Source of the DNA: an uncultured Collinsella sp. | GTDB taxonomy: Bacteria > Actinomycetota > Coriobacteriia > Coriobacteriales > Coriobacteriaceae | Length of the DNA: 33,568 nt | Direction: 5' to 3' | Assembly (NCBI GenBank): GCA_900756725.1 | Contig: CAAELJ010000098.1 | Coordinates: forward strand, 1 to 33,568 | Part shown: piece by piece, positions 22,343-29,836 of the stretch | Layout: every line of letters begins with the position of its first letter | Position numbering within the stretch: position 1 is the stretch's first letter | Position numbers and translations under genes: made by a program | The notes under the pieces: generated by a model | The model's input: only the letters and a program-made list of their open reading frames with translations | The model's database searches: none | What the model was told of the DNA's origin: nothing

Positions 22343-22927
22343 TTACTCGTCAAGTGTTTCGATGCGGGGCTTGATGATGCCATATCCACCATTCTTACGG
22401 TGATACACCACATTGATAAGGCCGGTCGTCGCGTTCTCGAACACGTAGAAGTCGTGACCGAGCAGATCGGTCTGCACCAGCGCCTGCTCCTCAGTCATCG
22501 GAGTGACGTCGATAACCTTCTCGCGGACGAGCAGGTCGTCTTCCTCCTCGGGCAGCAGCAGGTCGGCCAGATCCTCGACGCGCTCGACCGGTGCGACATC
22601 CGCGGCGCTGGCACCACCCTGGCGGTTGTCCACGACCTTAGTCTTGAACTTGCGCAGCTGGCGGGTAACCTTATCGGCGGAGAGGTCGATGGCGGCATAC
22701 ATATCTGCGCCGTGCTCGGCAACGCGAATCACAGAGCCGCGGGCACGAACCGTGACCTCGACGATTGCCGGGTTGGGGTTCGAGGGGTTCTTCTCATAAC
22801 GAAGCACGACGTCGACTGTCATGGGCTCGATGTCGAAAACCTTGAGCGCCTCGCCGATTTTCTCATCCACATGCGCACGCAGAGCATCGGTTACCGTCGT
22901 CTTGCGTCCAGAAACCTTGATATCCAT
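22343..22927 (-). CDS. hpf: Ribosome hibernation promoting factor, long form
   Basis: Long HPF binds the 30S subunit at the mRNA/tRNA site and pairs two ribosomes into inactive 100S dimers during slow growth. The 194-residue protein has the N-terminal S30AE domain (MDIKVSGRKTTVTDALRAHV, then VDVVLRYEK and the ADMYAAIDLSADKVTRQLRK helix), an acidic linker (LLLPEEEDDLL), and the C-terminal dimerisation domain with PMTEEQALVQTDLLGHDFYV and YGIIKPR. The start is ATG 22927 after TTGGAGCC; the open frame upstream has no binding site. It is a single-gene unit with its own terminator. The 315-bp upstream region must hold its promoter, which I could not place. Confidence 0.93.
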   Translation of the reverse strand: MDIKVSGRKTTVTDALRAHVDEKIGEALKVFDIEPMTVDVVLRYEKNPSNPNPAIVEVTVRARGSVIRVAEHGADMYAAIDLSADKVTRQLRKFKTKVVDNRQGGASAADVAPVERVEDLADLLLPEEEDDLLVREKVIDVTPMTEEQALVQTDLLGHDFYVFENATTGLINVVYHRKNGGYGIIKPRIETLDE

Positions 22928-23244
22928 ACGTGGCTCCAATCTGCCTCGGGGACTTACTGTACTGGCTATGTACCCATTGCCGTGCATTTAATCACGCGAA
23001 TTCCCAAAGACCCGAATAACGACTGCTTGATACCGCATACCGAAGTCTCGCACTTTTCCGTGGCAAAGTGCGCTATAGGAAGGCGTCGACGGAGTTAATT
23101 TTTCTCCTGGAAATTAGCTTTGACCTGCTAGTTTTACCAAAATAGAAAAGCCGGGCTCCCCTATTTGGGAGACCCGGCCATGCGTGTTGAAACCGTGAAG
23201 AAGCGCCTTGTTCGGTGTATGGCAGACGCCACCCCTACCAATAA
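22928..23244. other. Gene-free interval between hpf and the lipoprotein gene
   Basis: No gene is visible in these 317 bp. The region holds a small hairpin, GCACTTT/AAAGTGC around an eight-base loop (23050-23071), about 125 bases before the hpf start, and the lipoprotein terminator at 23141-23178. The hpf promoter must lie here, but no clear -35/-10 pair stands out; TATAGC on the minus strand near 23072-23077 is the best candidate -10. The hairpin could influence hpf expression. Confidence 0.5.
23141..23178 (-). terminator. Terminator of the solute-binding lipoprotein gene
   Basis: GCCGGG and CTCCC (23150 onward) pair with GGGAG and CCCGGC (to 23178) with one mismatch, leaving a short AT loop. 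On the minus strand TTTTCTATTTTGG follows. Confidence 0.8.
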
Positions 23245-24237
23245 CTAGCTATTGAGCTTGTTGATGTCATCGTCGGTGATGGCGCCCTCCTGGCTAGACG
23301 ACGGACTGTCGCCGTTGTTATCAGAGGCGTCGCCATCGGAGGACTCGGTCTCGTTGGACGTGGAGTCGGATGCCTGCACATTGGCCCCCGAAACAGTCTT
23401 GGCGGTAAGGTCATAGGGCATTTGGCCATACCAGACGCAGTGGACCGCCTCAAGCGTGCCGTCGACCGTGATACCGTCGAGGGCATCACTCACGGCACGG
23501 CACAGCTCATCGTTAGAGCTAAGGCCTGCGACGCCAAGCGTGGAGGGCGCCTCGAGCGTGCCGACATAGGAGATCTGGCTCATCAGGCGCGCGAGGTAAC
23601 CACCGGCCGTGGAATCACAGATCACGTAATCGACCTCGCCCGACTCGAGTGCCTCGAAGCACTCGTTGATGTTGGAGAAGGTCTTTTGGTTGGCCGTGAT
23701 GCTCTGCTTGGCAAGCGCTTCCTGCGAGGCCGAGGAAGTCTGAACGCCCAAGGTAGCAGTGTTGAGTGTGTCGGTTGAGACACTCGGGGACTCTCCGTCG
23801 CTGGTCTTGCCGAACACGGCGGCAGCATCGTACAGACAGGTGCCAAGCGAGCTGATGTCGCCGCCCGCAGACTTGATGTCGCCAATAAAGATGTCGGCCT
23901 TTTTATCGCTGAGCGCGGAATCGGCCGAGGACGCATCGACAAAAGCAACCTTGAGACCCATGCGGCACGCGAGGGCACGAGCGGCATCGACCGCATAGCC
24001 CGTGAGGTTTCCGTCGGCATCCTGCATGGCTTGCGGGGCATCGGAAGTATCAAGGGCGACCGTCAGGGTTCCCGGCGTGACCAAGGCATCGTCCGATACT
24101 GTGGGGGTAACGGTCTCGCGCTCGATCTGGTCGATCGTGGGCGTCGTGAACGTGGACAGTGGATTGAACGCGCATCCACTCAGGCCCAAAACGGCAATGA
24201 CCGCCGCGGTCCCAGCACCTAACCGAGCCGCATGCAT
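23245..24237 (-). CDS. Extracellular solute-binding lipoprotein, family 3-like
   Basis: Family 3 binding proteins capture amino acids or similar small solutes for ABC importers. The protein begins with a lipoprotein signal: a basic start (MHAARLG), a hydrophobic core and the lipobox LGLSGC, with the lipidated Cys22. The binding domain shows TLTVALDTSDAPQAMQDADG, GYAVDAARALACRMGLKVAF, KKADIFIGDI and VDYVICDSTAGGYL, a family 3 pattern. The last 45 residues are Ser/Asp/Asn-rich and disordered. I take ATG 24237 because GAGGGG lies seven bases upstream; ATG 24255 is the alternative. The frame stays open to 24636, but the promoter at 24587-24615 lies inside that extension. No permease or ATPase gene is adjacent, so it works with a transporter encoded elsewhere or acts as a sensor. 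Confidence 0.82.
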   Translation of the reverse strand: MHAARLGAGTAAVIAVLGLSGCAFNPLSTFTTPTIDQIERETVTPTVSDDALVTPGTLTVALDTSDAPQAMQDADGNLTGYAVDAARALACRMGLKVAFVDASSADSALSDKKADIFIGDIKSAGGDISSLGTCLYDAAAVFGKTSDGESPSVSTDTLNTATLGVQTSSASQEALAKQSITANQKTFSNINECFEALESGEVDYVICDSTAGGYLARLMSQISYVGTLEAPSTLGVAGLSSNDELCRAVSDALDGITVDGTLEAVHCVWYGQMPYDLTAKTVSGANVQASDSTSNETESSDGDASDNNGDSPSSSQEGAITDDDINKLNS

Positions 24238-24586
24238 CAAGCTGCCCCTCACCATGTCCGCTACCCTGCCTTCTGTGTCGTATACGATCCGTGCCCTGCA
24301 CGGAATATCTGGTTGTTCCCACCAGCTGACCTGGTATTTGACCCCACACTTGCGCACCGGGGCGTTTGCTCGGGAGGCCGCAGCCACCTTCACGACTGGC
24401 CCGCTCGCCCGCGAGGCGGTATTGCCCCAAAGAAAGTAGAACGGACGGTGCGGCTTACATCTAGGACGCGCCATGATCGCGCCGCGCGCACGCGGTCGCT
24501 TACGTGGATCCCTTTGACCGCGTCTGTCTTGGACTAGGATGGGCATTTCGTCCGTCCGCAACCACAGCCTGGCAGGAACGTAGCGC
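24238..24586 (-). other. Long 5' leader of the lipoprotein gene
   Basis: Between the promoter and the start codon there are about 340 transcribed bases. The leader is GC-rich with no clear binding site for another gene. The lipoprotein frame stays open through it, but none of its Met codons has a ribosome binding site, and the translation (basic, with no known pattern) is unlike the mature protein. It may be an RNA regulatory leader or an untranslated stretch. I did not recognise a riboswitch class in it. Confidence 0.4.
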
Positions 24587-24615
24587 ATTATAGCTAAGTT
24601 CAAGCTATAGTTTAA
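24587..24615 (-). promoter_or_regulatory. Promoter with overlapping palindrome
   Basis: On the minus strand a perfect -10 TATAAT (24587-24592) and a -35 TTAAAC (24610-24615) are spaced by 17 bases. The spacer region contains an inverted repeat, TATAGCT (24589-24595) and AGCTATA (24603-24609) around seven bases, which would place a repressor directly between the boxes. Confidence 0.6.
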
Positions 24616-24636
24616 GGTTAGGGACGTTATTCGCAT

Positions 24637-24989
24637 CTCGAGTACAGATTTCGCAGGTCGGGGCGGGCCATTCGTGCCCCCATGAAGCCCGGAGCTCCCC
24701 CCACGGGGAGCTCCGGGGCACCCGTCTCAGGGTGCCGTGTGCAAAAAACGGCAAATATGAGTACTGCTACCAATTTAGTAGCAGCGTATTTCCGCCCCAC
24801 GAGCCCTTTTTGAGTTCCACACAGCCCGCTTGGCGCCAAGATATTCCACATTCGTTTATTATCTCATCGCTGAATCCAGTTTTTCGGCCCAAGTTTCTTT
24901 ATTTTTGCTGTCACTAATCTAGTAGCAGTACTCATATTTGCCGTTTTTTGCACAGGGCATATAAACAGACCCCCTATAAAGCCATAGTT
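24637..24989. other. Gene-free interval with GC hairpins and an inverted-repeat element
   Basis: No gene is supported in these 353 bp. From left to right there are: a plain stretch; a very strong hairpin of 13 perfect base pairs with a four-base loop (24688-24717); a second hairpin, GGCACCC/GGGTGCC (24717-24736), touching it; and then the element at 24738-24954. The hairpins may end transcription from the nuclease-like gene, which reads towards them, although neither has a T-run. Confidence 0.65.
24738..24954. repeat. Inverted-repeat element with perfect 33-bp arms
   Basis: Bases 24738-24770 and 24922-24954 are exact reverse complements over 33 bases. The arms start TGTGCAAAAAACGGCAAATA and end GTACTGCTAC. 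Imperfect pairing goes on inward, since each arm leads into its own small palindrome (CTGCTAC...GTAGCAG on the left, CTGTCAC...GTAGCAG on the right). Between the arms lie 151 bp, AT-rich and without a gene. The total of 217 bp and its perfect ends fit a miniature inverted-repeat element. Such exact pairing implies a recent origin or active maintenance. It stands 35 bp past the end of the nuclease-like gene. Confidence 0.8.
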
Positions 24990-26102
24990 TCACGCCGGCT
25001 TGAGCCCAAAGCACGCTCGGAGCGTATTCAGCAGAGCATCTTGCCTCTTTCGACGAGCCTCTACACGATTCTGATATCGCTTACCCATACGCTGGTGGAT
25101 GCGCCATGCGAGCGCTTCCATCGCTTCCATGTCGCAGAGCATCTCGTTGTTGACCGTCGCGACCTCGATTCCCATAGTAATCAAGCCCGTGTTGCGTTTT
25201 TCATCATGGATACGTCCCCTCCGGGAGGAATGGCCCAGCTCACCGTTGTATTCCAGGTCAAACCGGGCTGCCTCCTGATACGCATCGCAAACTGCATGCG
25301 GCATCCCCGAGATTGCCTGCGCGCGGTCATCGAACTCGATCTTGCAGTCGGTCTTAAAGGGACCGCAGGCAAATCCGCCATAAGAAAACGGAAGCGAAAA
25401 CATGGCAAGCATGATGCATTCCATGGGTGAGCGCAGGTTTTCCGACAGAAAGGGGCACAGCCGCCGCAGCTGCTTGGCCGCGCTCCCCTTGCATGCCGCA
25501 AGGTAATCTGCCAGGCGATCGGGCGTCAGCACTGGCTCGACCTCAAAGTAGCCCACATCTGACGGCTGGTCCTTATCCTTTGCAAGCCTGTTCACGGTAG
25601 GCGAGCTGTAAGGGGGCAGATACTGCCCGCGATCGCTCAGCGAAATCTTGGAGCACAGCTCCTGGGCCAGGGCAAATGCCTGGATACAGCCGACTTCGCG
25701 CGCAACGGCGGCACAGAGGGCCTCGGGAGACAAGCTGTACACCCCCGGCTCCACCTCCAAAATCGAGGCGTCCGGCAGGTCTGTAGAACAAACGGACCAG
25801 CTTGCACCAGGCATGCGGCGACGCTGCTTCGCCGACCCCACCAGCAGGCACAAGTCTTCTTGGACCTCGCCACTCACGGCCCCGATCCGCACCAAATCGG
25901 GAAGATAAATGTCCTCGGCCGAGGGAGACGATGTATGCAGCACACGGCGCTCTTCATCGGGATCGAGGTCTCTCCAGCTGATGTAACCCATTTGTCGGCG
26001 CTCGGCGCGCATCATGCGCAGCGCCGAGGCACCGGTCAGGACTACGGAGGCCGCCAGTTGCTCGCTTGTCGGCTCGATGCGCCGCGCTATCTTCACTGCC
26101 AC
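24990..26102 (-). CDS. Protein with a C-terminal DUF559/Vsr-like nuclease domain
   Basis: I do not recognise the full protein (370 residues). The C-terminal third resembles DUF559, a PD-(D/E)XK nuclease fold related to Vsr endonucleases. RSPMECIMLAM at 224-234 matches the conserved SPxE start with Glu228. ARFDLEYNGELGH at 279-291 gives the Asp282-x-Glu284 core followed by a glycine. Basic residues follow (RGRIHDEKRNTGLITMGIEV), as in that family. The N-terminal part has several Cys residues and no obvious helix-turn-helix; in related proteins of this class it may be AbiEi-like. The start is GTG 26102, with AGGGGGTGG four bases upstream, 11 bases after the comF stop. A TTG at 26120 would overlap comF. 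A 33-bp inverted-repeat element lies just beyond its stop. Defence or DNA repair is possible; nothing proves either. Confidence 0.68.
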   Translation of the reverse strand: MAVKIARRIEPTSEQLAASVVLTGASALRMMRAERRQMGYISWRDLDPDEERRVLHTSSPSAEDIYLPDLVRIGAVSGEVQEDLCLLVGSAKQRRRMPGASWSVCSTDLPDASILEVEPGVYSLSPEALCAAVAREVGCIQAFALAQELCSKISLSDRGQYLPPYSSPTVNRLAKDKDQPSDVGYFEVEPVLTPDRLADYLAACKGSAAKQLRRLCPFLSENLRSPMECIMLAMFSLPFSYGGFACGPFKTDCKIEFDDRAQAISGMPHAVCDAYQEAARFDLEYNGELGHSSRRGRIHDEKRNTGLITMGIEVATVNNEMLCDMEAMEALAWRIHQRMGKRYQNRVEARRKRQDALLNTLRACFGLKPA

Positions 26103-26113
26103 AAAACCACCCC

Positions 26114-26920
26114 CTACCAAACGCGTGCGATAGCGAGGCCATCGACTGCTGCGGCGCCGGCACGCTTGAGCTCCGCCGAGGCTGCTGCCATGGTCGCGCC
26201 CGTGGTAATGACATCATCGATGAGCAGCAGACGGCGGCCGCGCAGATCCTCGACCGTCTCGTACATGCCCCGGGCATGCTCCCGGCGCTCATCGCGACCG
26301 AGCTCTCGCTGGTCACCATGACCGTATTTAACCAGGGCGTCCAGCAACGGGACACCCGAAAGATCGCAAAACGAGCGCGCGATTGCTTCCATATGATCGA
26401 ACCCACGCCGCCGAAACGCTGCCGCAGTCGCGGGCACAAATACCACCGCGTCGGCGCCGGACAGCACGCTGCCGTAGCGATCGGATGCTGCCACCTGGGC
26501 ATGCAAGGCAGTGTCGTAGAGCAACTCCGCCAGATACGGTGCCAGACGGCGCTCGCCCGCATCCTTGTACGCCTTGATGATGCGCGGCAGCGGATGTGCG
26601 TAGACGGCACATGCCAGGCAGCGATCGAGCGCCTCGGCCATTGCCGAAGACGCGCCCTCGACCGAGCACTCGGTACACAGCAAATCCCCAAACGGGGCAC
26701 CGCATCGGATGCAGCTATGGCACGGGTCGATGAGCGCAAACGAGGCCAGACAATCCTGGCAGATCAGCGCACCGGAGCGCTCGCAGCCGGCGCATCGCGT
26801 GGGCGACACCGCCTCGAGCGCCTCGTATGTCACGTGCTCGGCAAGCGGTAGCAATTCGTCCGCAAACGGTAGGGCGTCGGCACCCTGCAGACGGCTCAAT
26901 ATGTTCAGATGGCTTTTCAA
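26114..26920 (-). CDS. comF: ComF family protein (phosphoribosyltransferase-type)
   Basis: ComF proteins take part in DNA uptake in competent bacteria; their exact activity is not settled. The 268-residue protein has an N-terminal zinc region with CAGC (43-46), CQDC (54-57), CHSCIRC (67-73) and CTEC (82-85). A phosphoribosyltransferase domain follows, with the PRPP loop LLLIDDVITTGATM at 231-244. The start codon is TTG at 26920. Its Shine-Dalgarno, AGGGAGGG (26928-26935), lies inside a perfect 12-bp hairpin (26924-26959), so translation may be controlled. It is read with the nuclease-like gene, whose start follows the comF stop by 11 bases. The upstream neighbour is ricT. Confidence 0.9.
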   Translation of the reverse strand: MKSHLNILSRLQGADALPFADELLPLAEHVTYEALEAVSPTRCAGCERSGALICQDCLASFALIDPCHSCIRCGAPFGDLLCTECSVEGASSAMAEALDRCLACAVYAHPLPRIIKAYKDAGERRLAPYLAELLYDTALHAQVAASDRYGSVLSGADAVVFVPATAAAFRRRGFDHMEAIARSFCDLSGVPLLDALVKYGHGDQRELGRDERREHARGMYETVEDLRGRRLLLIDDVITTGATMAAASAELKRAGAAAVDGLAIARVW

Positions 26921-26923
26921 GAC

Positions 26924-26959
26924 ACAACCCTCCCTACGTTCGGTCGCAGGGAGGGTTGT
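26924..26959 (-). promoter_or_regulatory. Hairpin that holds the comF ribosome binding site
   Basis: ACAACCCTCCCT and AGGGAGGGTTGT pair perfectly over 12 bases around a 12-base loop. Read in the comF direction, the 3' arm contains the AGGGAGGG of comF and ends three bases before the TTG start. There is no T-run after it, so a role in hiding the ribosome binding site fits better than plain termination, although a U-less terminator after ricT cannot be excluded. Confidence 0.6.
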
Positions 26960-27022
26960 TGATTCAGCGTTATGATACCCCGACGCGCTCGGGGCAAGGC
27001 GGGCTAAATCCGCTCGCGGGCG

Positions 27023-28717
27023 CTATTCGCCGGCAGGCGGTTGCGGTGCGGACGAGGTGTGGGTCGAGCCTTCGCCACCGTCCTGGCGCGGCTTGCGGGA
27101 GCGACGGCGGCGGCGACGCTTTTGACCCTGGTCGGTCGAGCCCTCGCCACCGCGATTCTCACGCGGTTCGCACTCGTCGCGAGCGCCGCCGTGCGAAGCC
27201 TTGGCGGCAGCTCCTCCGCCATCGCCGGGGCGACGGCGCGTGACCTTGACTTCGCCATCCGAAACCTGATCGGCCACAGAAGGAACCGAGGGCTTCTGCT
27301 GCGCGCCCGAGGAATGGCGACGACGCGGACGTGACGCGCGCTCCTCCTCGCCACGCGGCTTGCCAGCCTTGTCGGCAGGCGCGTCGGAGGCCGAGGCGCC
27401 CTTGGGAGCGGCACCGGCCTCGCGAGCAGCTGCGGCGCGGAAGGCGTCCTCGCGCTCCTCGCTCGACAGGTGACGGCGACGACGGCGCGTGGGGTTCATG
27501 CCACCGCCGCGATTTTGCTGCTGGGGCTGCTGAGCCTCGCGCTCGCGGGAAGCGTTCTTACCCGCGGCCTCGCCATTGTCGACGGACGCCGTGCGCTTGC
27601 GGCGGCGACGGCCATCGGCTGCTCCCTCGGTCTCGGGCGCCTCGGCCTTGCCGCGGCCCTTTCCACGGCCACGGCCCTCGCCCTGGCCCTGAGCGGTGCG
27701 AGCATCGGATTCGGCATCGCGACGACGGCGCTTGGGCATCGATGTGCCGGCCAGACGATCGGCGCTCGACAGGCCATCGCCCACGTCGACGCCGTTTTCG
27801 CGATCGAGTTCCATGAGCGCCAGACGCATCTCGGGCGACTCGATGCGCTCGAGCACGTCGCGCGTCACGCAGTCGGGGCGGCAGTTGCAGCCCTGCTCGG
27901 CGGCCTTCTTTTTGCAACCCTCCGAGCACGTCATATCGGCCAGGTTGACCTTAAAGACTTTGCCGTTCTCCAGGCGCAGCACCAGCTGCTCACGCGGCGT
28001 GTCATATTCCTGGATGCGCGCCTTGCCAAGCGGCGTATCGATAAGCGTCTTCTTTTTGGGCGCGCGGCTCTTAAAGTCCTTGTACGCCTCGAACTCGTAG
28101 CGCAGGCAGCACATCAGGCGGCCGCAGACGCCACTGATCTTGGACGAGTTGAGCGGCAGGTCCTGCTCCTTTGCCATGCGGATCGAAACCGGCTCAAACT
28201 GTCCGCCAAAGCGCGTGCAGCAGAGCTCCTGGCCGCACTGGGCATAGCCGCCCACCAGGCGGGTCTCGTCGCGCACGCCGATCTGGCGCATGTCGACGCG
28301 AATGTGCAGCGTCGAGGACAGGTCCTTGACGAGCTGACGGAAATCGACGCGCTCCTCGGCCGCAAAGTAGAACACAGCCTTCTCGCCGCCAAACAGGTAC
28401 TCGACGCCGACCGGCTTCATCTCGAGGTCGAGCTCTTTGACCAGACGACGGAAATCGACCATGGCCTCGTCGCCCTGGATGGCCAGGTCGTCGGCAAGCT
28501 GCAGGTCGATGTCGCTCGCCACGCGCAGCACGGGCTTGAGCGGCTGGCCGATCTCATCTTGCGGCACCTCGAAGGGATCGGCCGTGACCAGGCCGATCTC
28601 GGTTCCGCGCTCGGTGGAGCAAATGGCATAATCGGCCTCGAGGATATCCAGATCCTGCGGATCAAACCACAGGTCGCGCGAGGCGTAGGTAAACTTAACG
28701 GGTACGACTAACGGCAT
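27023..28717 (-). CDS. ricT: RicT/YaaT-type PSP1 domain protein with a long Arg-rich tail
   Basis: RicT (YaaT) is the PSP1-domain subunit of the iron-sulphur Ric complex that helps RNase Y in Bacillus. The first 300 residues match: MPLVVPVKFTYASRDLWFDP, then YFAAEERVDFRQLVKDLSS, the Cys motif CGQELCC at 161-167, and SGVCGRLMCC at 195-204. An additional cluster, C264, C268, C277, C279 and C283, follows the core. From about residue 329 to 564 the protein is low-complexity, rich in Arg, Gly, Ala and Glu (RRRR and GRGRGKGRGK blocks), like RNA-binding disordered tails; YaaT of Bacillus is only about 275 residues. The order tmk-holB-ricT is the same as in Firmicutes. ATG 28717 follows AGGAAGG, and its first ten bases overlap the holB end. 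Confidence 0.9.
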   Translation of the reverse strand: MPLVVPVKFTYASRDLWFDPQDLDILEADYAICSTERGTEIGLVTADPFEVPQDEIGQPLKPVLRVASDIDLQLADDLAIQGDEAMVDFRRLVKELDLEMKPVGVEYLFGGEKAVFYFAAEERVDFRQLVKDLSSTLHIRVDMRQIGVRDETRLVGGYAQCGQELCCTRFGGQFEPVSIRMAKEQDLPLNSSKISGVCGRLMCCLRYEFEAYKDFKSRAPKKKTLIDTPLGKARIQEYDTPREQLVLRLENGKVFKVNLADMTCSEGCKKKAAEQGCNCRPDCVTRDVLERIESPEMRLALMELDRENGVDVGDGLSSADRLAGTSMPKRRRRDAESDARTAQGQGEGRGRGKGRGKAEAPETEGAADGRRRRKRTASVDNGEAAGKNASREREAQQPQQQNRGGGMNPTRRRRRHLSSEEREDAFRAAAAREAGAAPKGASASDAPADKAGKPRGEEERASRPRRRHSSGAQQKPSVPSVADQVSDGEVKVTRRRPGDGGGAAAKASHGGARDECEPRENRGGEGSTDQGQKRRRRRRSRKPRQDGGEGSTHTSSAPQPPAGE

Positions 28718-29835
28718 TTCAGTGCCTTCCTGATATCGAACAGCATGACCTCGATGGCCAGCTGGGGAGTAACGTTTCTGGCGATGTTGCGCTCGGCGGT
28801 CGCGACCGCCTCGAGCGCCCGGGTGGCACCCGCAACATTCGTCGCGGCGGCAAGCCGCCCGATCGTGTCGCGCACGTCTTCGTTCACGACGTCGGCCGCC
28901 TCGTCCTGAAGTGTCAGCAGCACGTCGCGCATGAGCGTCCGCGCGCTCGCCAGCGCTTCCATGATACCCGAACGCTCGCGCGCGTTGAGTTCGCGCTTGT
29001 TGCGGTCCTCAAGCTGCTTCAATGCTCCACGCGACAGGTAGTCGGCGTTTTGCTCGAGCACCTTTTCCTGTGTGGACTTGACCTCGGCGAGCGGCGCCTT
29101 AACGGCGACGATGAGCGACTTGGCGCGGCTGAGCACATCAGCCTCGTCGGCAGCGATGAGCGAATCGATGGCGCGGACCATTTGGCGGCGAGCATCCTGG
29201 CGCTCGGCACTCTTAAGGAACTCGATGCCGCGTGTGGGGCTTCCTGCCACGGCGACCGCCATGCGGCAACGCGCGAGATCCTGACCCGTCGCGCGGCTCA
29301 CGGCCTGCGCGGCCACGGTGGGCGACACCAGCCGAAACGGCACGCACTGACAGCGGCTCACGATGGTGGGCAACATCACGTCTGCCGAGGTGCCCAACAA
29401 GATGAACATAACGCCCTCGGGCGGCTCCTCGAGCGTTTTGAGCAGTGCGTTGGCGGTGTTGGCACGCAGTTGCTCGGCACGGTCGATGATGTAGACCTTG
29501 GCCTTGGCGCGGATGGGCGCCAGCGGCACGTCGTCGAGCAGCTCGCGGGTCTGGGCAATGAGGTAGCCCGTGGCGCTCTCGGGCGTGTAATAGTGAACGT
29601 CGGGATGCGTATGGCGAGCAACGCGCACGCAGCTGTCGCATGCGCCGCAGCCGTCCTGCTCGCACAGGAAGGCTTGGGCGAGCGCCCACGCGGCGTCGAG
29701 CTTGCCCGCGCCGGGCGCGCCCAAAAACAGGTAGGCGTGCGATGCGCGACCGCTAGCGACGGCATTGGTCAAAAAGTCGCGCACGCGCTCTTGGGTGTCG
29801 AGCTTTGCCAGCAGGCTTGCCTGAGCGGGGGCCAT
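28708..29835 (-). CDS. holB: DNA polymerase III subunit delta'
   Basis: Delta' is part of the clamp loader that places the sliding clamp on DNA. The 375-residue protein has the AAA+ P-loop at 39-46, GAPGAGKL, in which the usual Thr/Ser after Lys is Leu; delta' subunits do not need ATP hydrolysis. A zinc module follows (C58, C63, C66, C69 in CEQDGCGACDSC), then IIDRAEQLRANTANALLKTL and LEEPPEGVMFILLGT, and the sensor region TIVSRCQCVPF. ATG 29835 begins two bases after the tmk stop codon, with AGGAGG before it, and the end overlaps ricT by ten bases. The three genes are one translation-coupled unit. Confidence 0.93.
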   Translation of the reverse strand: MAPAQASLLAKLDTQERVRDFLTNAVASGRASHAYLFLGAPGAGKLDAAWALAQAFLCEQDGCGACDSCVRVARHTHPDVHYYTPESATGYLIAQTRELLDDVPLAPIRAKAKVYIIDRAEQLRANTANALLKTLEEPPEGVMFILLGTSADVMLPTIVSRCQCVPFRLVSPTVAAQAVSRATGQDLARCRMAVAVAGSPTRGIEFLKSAERQDARRQMVRAIDSLIAADEADVLSRAKSLIVAVKAPLAEVKSTQEKVLEQNADYLSRGALKQLEDRNKRELNARERSGIMEALASARTLMRDVLLTLQDEAADVVNEDVRDTIGRLAAATNVAGATRALEAVATAERNIARNVTPQLAIEVMLFDIRKALKCR

Positions 29836-29836
29836 G

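Noticed and set aside
24238..24636. N-terminal extension of the solute-binding lipoprotein to 24636
   Set aside because: The signal peptide begins at 24237-24255, the promoter lies within the extension, and none of its Met codons has a binding site. The open frame alone is weak evidence.
24732..24917. Short plus-strand open frame within the inverted-repeat element
   Set aside because: It spans one arm of the repeat, has no binding site and no recognisable protein pattern.
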